Origin: Desulfuromonadales bacterium
GTDB taxonomy: Bacteria; Desulfobacterota; Desulfuromonadia; Desulfuromonadales; BM103
Direction: 5' to 3'
Assembly (NCBI GenBank): GCA_014860225.1
Contig: JACZKE010000034.1
Location: forward strand, 1 to 64,000
DNA: 64,000 nucleotides
Below, one piece after another: positions 45,989 through 53,890 of this stretch. The notes beneath the pieces were generated by a model. It saw nothing but the letters and a program-made list of their open reading frames with translations. It was not told where the DNA came from and searched no databases. A program made the position numbers and the translations under genes. Position 1 is the first letter of the stretch; the number at the start of each line of letters is the position of its first letter.

Positions 45989-47386
45989 TCAGGCCGCGGC
46001 ATCCTTGATTTTGCGAATTTCTTCACGAATCAGATTTTCGGCCAGATCAGGAACAACCTCCCAAGCGACACGTTCAAGGATCGACCCGGCCAGATTTTCC
46101 ACGACCCGGGTAACAATCTTTTCAATAATTTTCTCAACATCTTCCTCGCTCAATGCAGACGCTTGTGCCTCAAATTTCTCGATGGACGCGGCGGCTGCAG
46201 CAGGCTCCGGCTTCTCAACGACAGGCGCTGACTCCTCCACAGGAGCGGGCGCTGCAACCGGGACCGGGGAAAACGGGGTCTCTCCTGCGACAGGTTCATC
46301 ATCGAAAAAGACGGGAGCTTCTTCTGCTGAGGCAGGTTCAACGGGAGTCGCAAAATCTGGTTCACTTTCGAAAGCAGGCTCTTCCTCGAGAGGCCCGGCG
46401 AAGATATCCTCGACAGCGGCTTCATCTCGTGACCAGGCAGCAAGCGTCTGCTCCGGCATTATTGGTTCAAGGTCTTCTTCACCAAGGATATCTTCGTCAC
46501 CAAGGGACATAATTTCGTCATCATCCATTTCGAAATCATCGAAGGCAGTCTCAGCAAATGGAACCTCTTTTACAGATGCGAAGTCATCAGCAGTTGCCGA
46601 GGCCTCTTCTGTATAACCGAAATTATCGATAACCTCTGTATCAGCATCTTCTGCAAAGTTGAAATCATCAGCAATAGCAAAAGCATCTTCAGCAACAGGT
46701 GCGGTAGTAGCAGGCTCTTCAGCAACATCACTCCAGTCATCAGTAACAGCGAAGTCACTCCATTCATCTGCAACAGCAGCCGACTCTGCTTCTAATTCTG
46801 GCTCTATCTCTGGTTCTGCGACCGGGACCTCTTCTTCAAAAGAAATATCAGCAAAAGGGTCTTCTACAGATGCAGCTATATCAGGCTCGGCACTGACAGA
46901 CACATCGAAAGCTGTCACAGGCATTTCGAAAGCAGCGTCGTCTGCAACACCTGCCGGCTCAACAGCAGCAAACGGCTCCGGCTCTGCAACAGGCGCCGGG
47001 ATTTCAGCTGCCGGTCGGGCTGCATTGAGCAGTTCTGCAACCTTATCGATCAGGCTCTGGGACTCAAAAGGTTTTTCAATCCAGGCATCAGCGTTACAGC
47101 TCCGGGCCTTATCTTCGTCAAAAGGTTCGAATGAACCGACCAGCAGCAACACGGGAACATGACGGAGGGCAGGATCCTGTTTGATGGCACTGGTCAATTC
47201 GTAGCCATTTTTACCTGGCATATAGATATCCGTCATAATCAGATCAGGCTTGATTTCCCGGGCCTTGACCAGAGCGGCATCACCATTGTCAGTAATGGTC
47301 AGTTCATAATCTTCATGCGCAAAGGTGATCTGAATAACTTTTTGAATCGTTATACTGTCATCGGCCAACAGCAGCTTCTTGCTCAT
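45989..47386 (-). CDS. Response regulator with long acidic linker and C-terminal helix
   Basis: A 465-residue protein. The CheY-like receiver (1-120) has acidic pair Asp9/Asp10, phospho-acceptor Asp53 in MTDIYMP and Lys in EKPF. About 290 residues of Ala/Glu/Pro/Phe-rich acidic sequence follow. The last 55 residues form a conserved amphipathic helix pair ending in LIREEIRKIKDAAA. There is no DNA-binding domain. The layout resembles FrzS-type or polarity proteins and may work through protein contacts. A clear AAGGAG precedes the ATG. A small open frame lies directly upstream. Confidence 0.82.
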   Translation of the reverse strand: MSKKLLLADDSITIQKVIQITFAHEDYELTITDNGDAALVKAREIKPDLIMTDIYMPGKNGYELTSAIKQDPALRHVPVLLLVGSFEPFDEDKARSCNADAWIEKPFESQSLIDKVAELLNAARPAAEIPAPVAEPEPFAAVEPAGVADDAAFEMPVTAFDVSVSAEPDIAASVEDPFADISFEEEVPVAEPEIEPELEAESAAVADEWSDFAVTDDWSDVAEEPATTAPVAEDAFAIADDFNFAEDADTEVIDNFGYTEEASATADDFASVKEVPFAETAFDDFEMDDDEIMSLGDEDILGEEDLEPIMPEQTLAAWSRDEAAVEDIFAGPLEEEPAFESEPDFATPVEPASAEEAPVFFDDEPVAGETPFSPVPVAAPAPVEESAPVVEKPEPAAAAASIEKFEAQASALSEEDVEKIIEKIVTRVVENLAGSILERVAWEVVPDLAENLIREEIRKIKDAAA

Positions 47387-47396
47387 GCCAATCTCC

Positions 47397-47630
47397 TTAG
47401 TCCTTCAACCCGCAAACCGTATATTTGGGATCTTTCAATACTCGAGTCACCAACCCACACGTCAGTTCCGCAGCAGGATAAAGAGGAGTTGAAGTGCATT
47501 GGAAGATTGAACTTGCGGGGTCGAGTCTTCCCCTCCAAGCTTCGGATTGCCAGCGGAACAGCGCCAACATGATGACATCGACACCGTTCACTCGAGAAAC
47601 GGTACGCAAGCGATCAGCTTCAACCGTCAT
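47397..47630 (-). CDS. Possible small protein upstream of response regulator
   Basis: A 77-residue frame ends 10 bases before the response-regulator start, so the regulator's AAGGAG sits just after its stop. The C-terminal half has two cysteines and reads like a protein (CTSTPLYPAAELTCGLVTRV), but the first half is less convincing. The ribosome-binding site GGAG is only two bases from the ATG. An alternative TTG start is at 47652-47654. I recognise no family, and it could be chance. Confidence 0.3.
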   Translation of the reverse strand: MTVEADRLRTVSRVNGVDVIMLALFRWQSEAWRGRLDPASSIFQCTSTPLYPAAELTCGLVTRVLKDPKYTVCGLKD

Positions 47631-47742
47631 TTCTCCGGTCACCGGTGCTGGCAAATAGCTGTAAAGGCGCTAAAAAACTATCATATTGCCTTCTCGGGTG
47701 TCAAGCATCCCGGCAGATGCTGCATCATTTGCAAGCGCCCTT

Positions 47743-48783
47743 CTAAAGAGTCTTCCAGGGTTGAGGGAAAAACAGCTTCTGGTAAAGGTTCATGGCATAG
47801 CGATCCGTCATCCCGGCAATGAAATCAGCAACCACAATTTCAATATTCTCGTTATCCACACAGTCGCCACCGCACGCGATGAGTTCCTGTGGTTTTTCAA
47901 TAAAATACGCAAAAATCTCCCTGAGTACCCGACTGGCCTTGCGAAATTCATCCTCGACCGCTTCTGCACAATAGACATTGGTGTACAGCCAGTTACGGAG
48001 CTCGGTGACATGCTCGGCAACTGAAGTCGAGAGTTGCACGACAGCATATTCCTTTGCCAAAGTTGTCTCAATCAGGTCGGTAATCATGACATTCAGCCGT
48101 TGCGAGGAATTATCGCCTAAAGCATTACGCAATGTTGATGGTACGTCCTCGTTACAGATCAATCCGCCGCGAATTGCATCGTCCAGGTCGTGATTAACAT
48201 ACGCAATTACATCGGAAAGGCGCACAAGCTGGCCTTCAAGTGTTGCGGGAAGGTCGTTGCAACTCCGGCCCTGCAATGCACCCTTCCCTTTGGAATGCCT
48301 TAGAATTCCATCACGGACTTCCCAGGAGAGGTTGAGTCCGGCACCATTTTTTTCAAGCAGAGTAACCACTCTCAAGCTTTGATTTACATGATGGAACCCG
48401 TCAGGCAGCAGCTCAGCAAGGACGCGTTCGCCAGCATGTCCGAATGGTGTATGTCCAAGATCGTGTCCAAGCGCGATCGCTTCGGTAAGGTCTTCATTCA
48501 ATCGCAGAGCCCGAGCCATGGTCCTGGCAACCTGACTGACTTCCAGGGTGTGGGTGAGACGTGTACGATAATGGTCTCCCTCTGGCGCCAGAAAAACCTG
48601 GGTTTTATATTTCAGGCGTCGGAAAGCCTTGCTATGCAGTATGCGATCACGATCGACCTGAAAGATCGTGCGAACCGAGCAGGCATCTTCAGCAATACGT
48701 CGACCCTTTGAAGTCTGACTGTGAGAAGCATATTCACTCAGTAGACTGGCTTCAGAAGACTCAATAGCATGTCTTATATGCAT
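47743..48783 (-). CDS. dgt: dNTP triphosphohydrolase (Dgt-like HD protein)
   Basis: A 346-residue HD-superfamily enzyme of the dGTPase type 2 group. Metal ligands appear in RTRLTHTLEVSQVAR and ALGHDLGHTPFGHAGE, followed later by VNHDLDDA. These enzymes hydrolyse dNTPs to deoxynucleosides and triphosphate, affecting dNTP pools. The ATG has GAAGGAAAG upstream. Substrate specificity is inferred from the family. Confidence 0.88.
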   Translation of the reverse strand: MHIRHAIESSEASLLSEYASHSQTSKGRRIAEDACSVRTIFQVDRDRILHSKAFRRLKYKTQVFLAPEGDHYRTRLTHTLEVSQVARTMARALRLNEDLTEAIALGHDLGHTPFGHAGERVLAELLPDGFHHVNQSLRVVTLLEKNGAGLNLSWEVRDGILRHSKGKGALQGRSCNDLPATLEGQLVRLSDVIAYVNHDLDDAIRGGLICNEDVPSTLRNALGDNSSQRLNVMITDLIETTLAKEYAVVQLSTSVAEHVTELRNWLYTNVYCAEAVEDEFRKASRVLREIFAYFIEKPQELIACGGDCVDNENIEIVVADFIAGMTDRYAMNLYQKLFFPQPWKTL

Positions 48784-49163
48784 ATAGTCTTTCCTTCTTA
48801 TACAAAACAAACAATTCCAAGAGACGAATAATGGCTACATTTGATTTTATGCGACAAAAAACACAGAAAGATGGTTCATAGAATGAAAGATCACCTTTTC
48901 AACGTTTGGGTTTAATGCTGTCCGTAAAAGTCAAATATTTCTTGCTTCTTGGTAACTTGATAGCTAACCTTTATTTGTGTTAAGGGATTTGGAAATGCTA
49001 TAAGAGTTAAGTTTTGAAAAAACGATTTTTTATATTTATGGTATGTGCAGCAGCAGTTTTATGTTTTTTTTCTTGATTATACAAAAATAACTTGTATTAC
49101 TAAAGCTTCTTCAAACAAATATAATTTAAATGATCAACATCATAACAAAATTCGGAGGAACAG
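48784..49163 (+). promoter_or_regulatory. AT-rich region upstream of MucR-like regulator gene
   Basis: This 380-bp gap, mainly from 48820, is clearly richer in A and T than its surroundings, with many short T-tracts. MucR/Ros proteins bind AT-rich DNA and often repress their own genes, so autoregulation is plausible. No gene and no single convincing promoter stood out. Confidence 0.4.
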
Positions 49164-49604
49164 ATGGCAACAATCTTGGAAATGGCAGCTGAAATCGTTG
49201 CGGCACACGCATCGACAACCAATATGACTGGAGAGGAACTCATTTCTGAGCTTTCTGATGTCTACAACGCACTCAGCAACCTGGACAAAGGTGAAGCTGT
49301 CACAGAAACTTTACCCGAAGAGCAGGGTCCGGCAGTTTCGCGAAAAAAAGCTTTTGGTAAAGACAAAATTTTCTGCATGATTTGTGGCAAAGGCATGAAA
49401 ACCTTGTCGCGCCACCTCAAAACATCACACGATATGACAGCATCTGAGTATCGTAAACAGTTTGACATCCCCCGTTCACAGTCGCTTGCATCAAAAAGTT
49501 ACTCAGAGACTCGCCGTCAGATGGCAATCGATCGTGGCCTCGGCGAAAAACTTGCAATGGCCCGAGCAGCACAAAGCAAAGGAAGAAGTAAAAAGAAAGC
49601 ATAA
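49164..49604 (+). CDS. MucR/Ros family zinc-finger transcriptional regulator
   Basis: A 146-residue protein. The C-terminal part has the MucR/Ros zinc finger FCMICGKGMKTLSRHLKTSH (Cys2His2), followed by MTASEYRKQFDIP. The N-terminal helical part (1-60) matches the oligomerisation region of this family. It ends in a basic tail. Such proteins act as H-NS-like regulators of surface, motility or cell-cycle genes. The ATG has GGAGG nearby. An AT-rich upstream gap supports autoregulation. Confidence 0.88.
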   Translation: MATILEMAAEIVAAHASTTNMTGEELISELSDVYNALSNLDKGEAVTETLPEEQGPAVSRKKAFGKDKIFCMICGKGMKTLSRHLKTSHDMTASEYRKQFDIPRSQSLASKSYSETRRQMAIDRGLGEKLAMARAAQSKGRSKKKA

Positions 49605-49631
49605 TCCTGTTCCCGCCAGAAACAGCAAAGA

Positions 49632-49659
49632 GCCGTCTGAGTATTTCAGGCGGCCCTTT
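49632..49659 (+). terminator. Terminator-like hairpin after MucR-like gene
   Basis: GCCGTCTGA and TCAGGCGGC (one G-T pair) form a stem followed by CCTTTA. Confidence 0.55.
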
Positions 49660-49669
49660 AGTCAGTAAT

Positions 49670-49840
49670 TCAGACAGTCTTTTGGTGACAAGTGCATTCA
49701 CCAGCAACATAACGCCCGAACCGCAGACAGCATTCAACACAACCGGAGTTGAACTTTCTGCAGTAAGTTAATTTCCACAATCTGAAGGATTTGCCAGGAA
49801 ATTTGCATGTAGGGCACTTACGCTCACCTGCAGAGAGCAA
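49670..49840 (-). CDS. Possible small Cys-rich zinc-ribbon protein
   Basis: A 56-residue frame begins at TTG, 12 bases after AGGAG. It holds eight cysteines arranged as CPTC, YC, CVECC and CTC, in a basic protein (ERKCPTCKFPGKSFRLWKL). The pattern looks like a small zinc ribbon. It lies convergent to the MucR-like gene. The TTG start and wide spacing make it uncertain; codon use could not be compared rigorously. Confidence 0.45.
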   Translation of the reverse strand: MLSAGERKCPTCKFPGKSFRLWKLTYCRKFNSGCVECCLRFGRYVAGECTCHQKTV

Positions 49841-49958
49841 TCGTGCATTTTTCTCCTTTGATCATTTTGGTGAATAAGTTAAATTACTGCCACTTTGTCG
49901 CAAAAGGCAATAACAGATAACAAGCATAGAAATCATCGCAAAGAAACTGAACGAAAAC

Positions 49959-50696
49959 ATGAAAAGTATTTTAGTTGCCGACAATCGCCACGACCTGCTG
50001 GCAACGCTGGAACCGATTCTCAAACACTGGGGATATCGTGTTTTATCAGCCCGCAAAGCCGACCAGGCAATGGCTTTTCTTCGGGAAAGTTCGCCCTGCC
50101 TGTTGATCATCGGTGAGGGCATTTTTAACACCCCAAGTCTGGTTTTTAATGCAGAGACGACACAAAGAGTCCAATCGGGAGATTTGCCCGTTATCACCCT
50201 CAAACAGGAGTCCGCAGGGGTTACCCGGCTGGATCGCAGCGAAACAATTGAAGTCCCTGTCGAACTTTTTGAGCTTTTCTCTTTCATTCAACGTCACGTC
50301 GAAAAACATCCGCGACAAAACCTGCGGCTTCGTTTGAAACTCCCCGGGATGTACTGCATTGAAGACAACGAATTTATCCTCGCAGACATCCTTAATCTCA
50401 GCATGCACGGCCTTTTTTTCAAAGCACCGACAAGAGTCAAAGAAGGTGATCGGGTTACCGTTGTCTTCCCCCTGTTTGGTCATTGCAAGGAGATCGAAGT
50501 CAAAGCAACGGTTCTATACATGATTCAACCGGACGCTGAGAACAATTTTTTCCAGGGGTTCGGCGTCGGCTTTGATAATCTCCCCGATGACCATAGAGGA
50601 CACCTGCAAAAGTTTATCAGGGAACATTTTCTCAGAGAGGTCTCGGCCTGTAACGATGGCGTCGGCGACTTTGCAGAAGCACAACTCAAAAGCTGA
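49959..50696 (+). CDS. PilZ protein with degenerate receiver domain
   Basis: A 245-residue protein. The N-terminal 115 residues resemble a CheY receiver, but the phospho-acceptor Asp is Gly52 (LLIIGEG), so it is probably not phosphorylated. The C-terminal PilZ domain begins with RQNLR (RxxxR) and has NLSMHG, so cyclic di-GMP binding is likely. Such proteins pass second-messenger signals to motility or envelope machines. Its last 11 bases overlap the end of deoB on the other strand. Confidence 0.83.
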   Translation: MKSILVADNRHDLLATLEPILKHWGYRVLSARKADQAMAFLRESSPCLLIIGEGIFNTPSLVFNAETTQRVQSGDLPVITLKQESAGVTRLDRSETIEVPVELFELFSFIQRHVEKHPRQNLRLRLKLPGMYCIEDNEFILADILNLSMHGLFFKAPTRVKEGDRVTVVFPLFGHCKEIEVKATVLYMIQPDAENNFFQGFGVGFDNLPDDHRGHLQKFIREHFLREVSACNDGVGDFAEAQLKS

Positions 50697-51876
50697 ATCT
50701 GCCACGCAGATCCAGTGCATCGAGAAAACTCTCACCAGCCGACAACGGGACGCCGAAATATGCAGCCAGAGTTGCGCCTAGATCGGCGAAGGACTGACGA
50801 TCACCCAGAGCAGCCCCCTCCTGCATCGACTTGGACCAGACCAGAACCGGTACATACTCACGGGTATGATCCGTACCCGGCGTTGTAGGATCACAACCAT
50901 GGTCTGCACTGATCACAAGAATATCATCTGATTGCATTTGCTCGTACAGTCGTGGCAACCAGGTGTCGAACGCCTCAAGGGCCCGACCGAAGCCAACGGC
51001 ATCATTACGATGTCCATAAGCCATATCGAAATCAATCAGGTTGACCAGCAACAGTCCCTTGTCCAGGGCGTTCAGCTCTGTCAGAGTTTTACTCATGCCA
51101 TCGGCATTATCAAATGTTGTTGTGCTGCGTGAGATTCCCCGCCCGGCAAAAAGATCACTGATCTTGCCCACAGCCGAGACCGTATAGTCCTGCGCGATCA
51201 AAGCTTCCAGAAGAGTCGTCCGGGGTGGCGGTACAGTGAAATCCTTGCGGTGCGGTGTACGACGAAAGCCTTGCTGTTCACTACCAACAAAGGGCCTGGC
51301 AATCACCCGTGCTATATTGTATTCAGCAACGAGAGATTTTGCGGCCTGGCACAGTTCATATAACCTTTCCCGCGGCAAAACCTCTTCATGTGCGGCAACC
51401 TGAAACACTGAATCAACGCTGGTGTAAAGTATCGGTCGGCCTGTTCTGACATGCTCAGCCCCATACTCTTTGAGAATCGAAATACCACCTGCCGGTACGT
51501 TGCCGAGAGGTTGCACTCCGGCAACTTCAGCAAACGCCGCAACCAGCTTATCCGGAAAACCCTGTGGAAAAATTGCAAAAGGTTTCTCGACAACAATCCC
51601 GGCAAGTTCCCAGTGACCAACGATGCTATCCTTGCCCGCCGAACGCTCGGCAAGACGCCCATAAGCACCGCAAGGGTTCACAAGGAGAGGTACACCCTTT
51701 ATCTCTACCAGGTTTCCGATTCCGAGACGCTGAAGATTCGGCAGATTCAAGCCACCACACACTGATGCCACGTGGGGCAAGGTAGCAGCACCTTCATCAC
51801 CATAGTCTTTCGCGTCCGGCAAGGCTTCAAGCCCGACACCGTCGAGAATTATCCAGACAACACGCCCTCTGTTCAT
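50686..51876 (-). CDS. deoB: Phosphopentomutase
   Basis: A 396-residue alkaline-phosphatase-fold enzyme interconverting ribose-1-P/ribose-5-P and the deoxyribose forms. Motifs include the metal site IILDGVGLEALPDA, GKDSIVGHWEL, DFDMAYGHRND and SADHGCDPTTPGTDHTREY. The ATG overlaps the deoC TGA (ATGA); a GTG two codons earlier is also possible. With deoC it forms a deoxynucleoside catabolic pair. Confidence 0.94.
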   Translation of the reverse strand: MNRGRVVWIILDGVGLEALPDAKDYGDEGAATLPHVASVCGGLNLPNLQRLGIGNLVEIKGVPLLVNPCGAYGRLAERSAGKDSIVGHWELAGIVVEKPFAIFPQGFPDKLVAAFAEVAGVQPLGNVPAGGISILKEYGAEHVRTGRPILYTSVDSVFQVAAHEEVLPRERLYELCQAAKSLVAEYNIARVIARPFVGSEQQGFRRTPHRKDFTVPPPRTTLLEALIAQDYTVSAVGKISDLFAGRGISRSTTTFDNADGMSKTLTELNALDKGLLLVNLIDFDMAYGHRNDAVGFGRALEAFDTWLPRLYEQMQSDDILVISADHGCDPTTPGTDHTREYVPVLVWSKSMQEGAALGDRQSFADLGATLAAYFGVPLSAGESFLDALDLRGRFSF

Positions 51877-52550
51877 CGACACGGCAACTCTGCGTTCTCA
51901 TTTTGCCACTGCTGCATGATGATCACTCCGGCGCTGGTACCGATACGGCTGGCACCGGCCGTCAGCATAGCCTTGCAAGTCGGCCAGTCTCGGATACCTC
52001 CTGCTGCCTTGACTTTGACCCTTGCAGATGCTGTCTGATATAAAAGGCTGACATCCTCAACAGTGGCCCCCGAGGCTGCAAAACCGGTTGAGGTCTTAAC
52101 ATAGCCAGCACCGCTCAAAGCAACAATTTCAGTTAATCTGCGATTAGCCTCATCGCCGAACAAGCAGCATTCGATAATCACCTTGATCAAAGCTGTCTCT
52201 GCGACTGCAATAACCCGGCGAATATCCTCCATAACATATTCATAATCTGCCGCCCGGGCTGCACCAAGGTTGATGACCATATCAATTTCGTCGGCACCCA
52301 GCTCAATTGCCTGGTGTGCTTCAAATACCTTAGTTGCCGTTGTCTGATAGCCGAAGGGAAACCCGATCACGCTACCGACCGCTATTTCAGAGCCGTAGAG
52401 CAGCCTGTTTGCTTGAGCGACGAAGCAAGGGGGAATGCAAACCGAGGCAAATCCGCATTCGACAGCCTCTTCGCAAAGCCTGGCAATATCCTCACCTGTG
52501 GCGTCAGCCCTTAACAGGGTATGATCTATAAACTTTGCGGGAGAATTCAT
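51873..52550 (-). CDS. deoC: Deoxyribose-phosphate aldolase
   Basis: A 225-residue TIM-barrel aldolase splitting deoxyribose-5-phosphate into acetaldehyde and glyceraldehyde-3-phosphate. It has FIDHTLLRADAT at the start. The Schiff-base Lys lies in YVKTSTGFAASGAT, and the catalytic Lys in KVKAAGGIRD. It is coupled to deoB. The start is ambiguous; the chosen ATG gives the usual family N-terminus. Confidence 0.94.
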   Translation of the reverse strand: MNSPAKFIDHTLLRADATGEDIARLCEEAVECGFASVCIPPCFVAQANRLLYGSEIAVGSVIGFPFGYQTTATKVFEAHQAIELGADEIDMVINLGAARAADYEYVMEDIRRVIAVAETALIKVIIECCLFGDEANRRLTEIVALSGAGYVKTSTGFAASGATVEDVSLLYQTASARVKVKAAGGIRDWPTCKAMLTAGASRIGTSAGVIIMQQWQNENAELPCR

Positions 52551-52604
52551 CAAGGGGACTTCAGAGACTGCCTGTTTATAAACGATCACTCCGGTAGATT
52601 GTCA

Positions 52605-53801
52605 TCAGGAGCGATAATCTGCGTTGATCCGCACATAATCGTATGTGAGATCAGAGGTATAGTAATACGCGCTGCCTTCGCCCAGGGCGAGATCGATTGT
52701 TACTGTAAACTCAGGCTGTTTCAGTATCTCGCTGGCTTTGGCTTCCTGTTCAGAGCCGAGGCCAAGACCTTTGGAAACCATTGCGACATTGTCAAACATT
52801 ATGCTCACCTGGTCAGGGTCCACATCGGCGCCCGAATAACCGACCGCAGCAATGATCCGGCCCCAGTTGGCGTCTTCACCGAAGAAAGCCGTCTTAACCA
52901 GCTGCGACGTTGCCACACTGCGGGCAGCAATCAGCGCATCGTTACCGTTTGCGGCACCGTTTATCTGGATGCGCACGAGCTTTGTCGCGCCTTCGCCATC
53001 ACGCGCAATCATCTTTGCCAGATCCAGCATGATTTCATTCAGGGCGCCATTGAATTGTTCCGACGCTGAAGTACCTTCGGTAATCTCCTGATTTTCCGCT
53101 TCACCACTGGCAAGCAGCAGAGCCATATCATTCGTCGAGGTATCACGATCAACAGTAATCCGGTTAAATGATCCGTTTACTGCCTGTCGCAAAGATTGCT
53201 CCAGTAAACCATCAGCAAGCAACGCGTCAGTAATGACAAAGGCAAGCATGGTTGCCATATCAGGGTGAATCATCCCTGCACCCTTGGCCAGTCCCAACAG
53301 GCGAACTTCCTGACCGTCGACAATTATCGTGCGACCGCTCATTTTCGGAAACGCGTCAGTTGTCATCATGGCTCTGGACACCCCATCAAACTGATCATGC
53401 TTCAACATCCTGCAGAGGGTCGGCACATGGTCCTCGAAACAGTACATCGGCAAAGGGACACCGATCACCCCTGTCGAGGAAACGGCGACCAGTGCTGGTG
53501 CGATATCGAGACTTTCCGCAACCAGATCACCACAGCGCCGCGCGTCCCGAAGACCCTGGGCGCCGGTACATGCGTTCGCATTACCACTGTTGATCAGAAT
53601 CGCCTGGCAGAGACCTTGGCGCACCCGGGACTCGGTAATTTTGACCGGTGCCGCAACGACTTTGTTAGTCGTAAAAACTCCAGCGCACTCTAACGGTTTG
53701 TCAGCACAGATCAGAGCCAGATCAAGTTTCCCGGACTTTTTGATCCCGGCACTGCATGCTGCGGCCTTAAAACCTTTTGGTATAGCAAAAGCTTCAGCCA
53801 T
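52605..53801 (-). CDS. argJ: Bifunctional glutamate N-acetyltransferase/amino-acid acetyltransferase
   Basis: A 398-residue ArgJ. It has GNANACTGAQG, SSTGVIGVPLP, and the autocleavage Ala-Thr in HPDMATMLAF. VDRDTSTNDM and the C-terminal YTSDLTYDYVRINADYRS are also present. It recycles the acetyl group in arginine synthesis and splits into alpha and beta chains. GGAG precedes the ATG. With the short N-acetyltransferase at 61 kb it indicates a linear/cyclic arginine route. Confidence 0.95.
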   Translation of the reverse strand: MAEAFAIPKGFKAAACSAGIKKSGKLDLALICADKPLECAGVFTTNKVVAAPVKITESRVRQGLCQAILINSGNANACTGAQGLRDARRCGDLVAESLDIAPALVAVSSTGVIGVPLPMYCFEDHVPTLCRMLKHDQFDGVSRAMMTTDAFPKMSGRTIIVDGQEVRLLGLAKGAGMIHPDMATMLAFVITDALLADGLLEQSLRQAVNGSFNRITVDRDTSTNDMALLLASGEAENQEITEGTSASEQFNGALNEIMLDLAKMIARDGEGATKLVRIQINGAANGNDALIAARSVATSQLVKTAFFGEDANWGRIIAAVGYSGADVDPDQVSIMFDNVAMVSKGLGLGSEQEAKASEILKQPEFTVTIDLALGEGSAYYYTSDLTYDYVRINADYRS

Positions 53802-53890
53802 TGGTCGACTCCATAAGTGTTTGCCTGGTTGGCAATCAGCAGTTAAACGGCAGGGAATCTAGCAACCCCGCCCGGTTCCTTATCGCAGGC

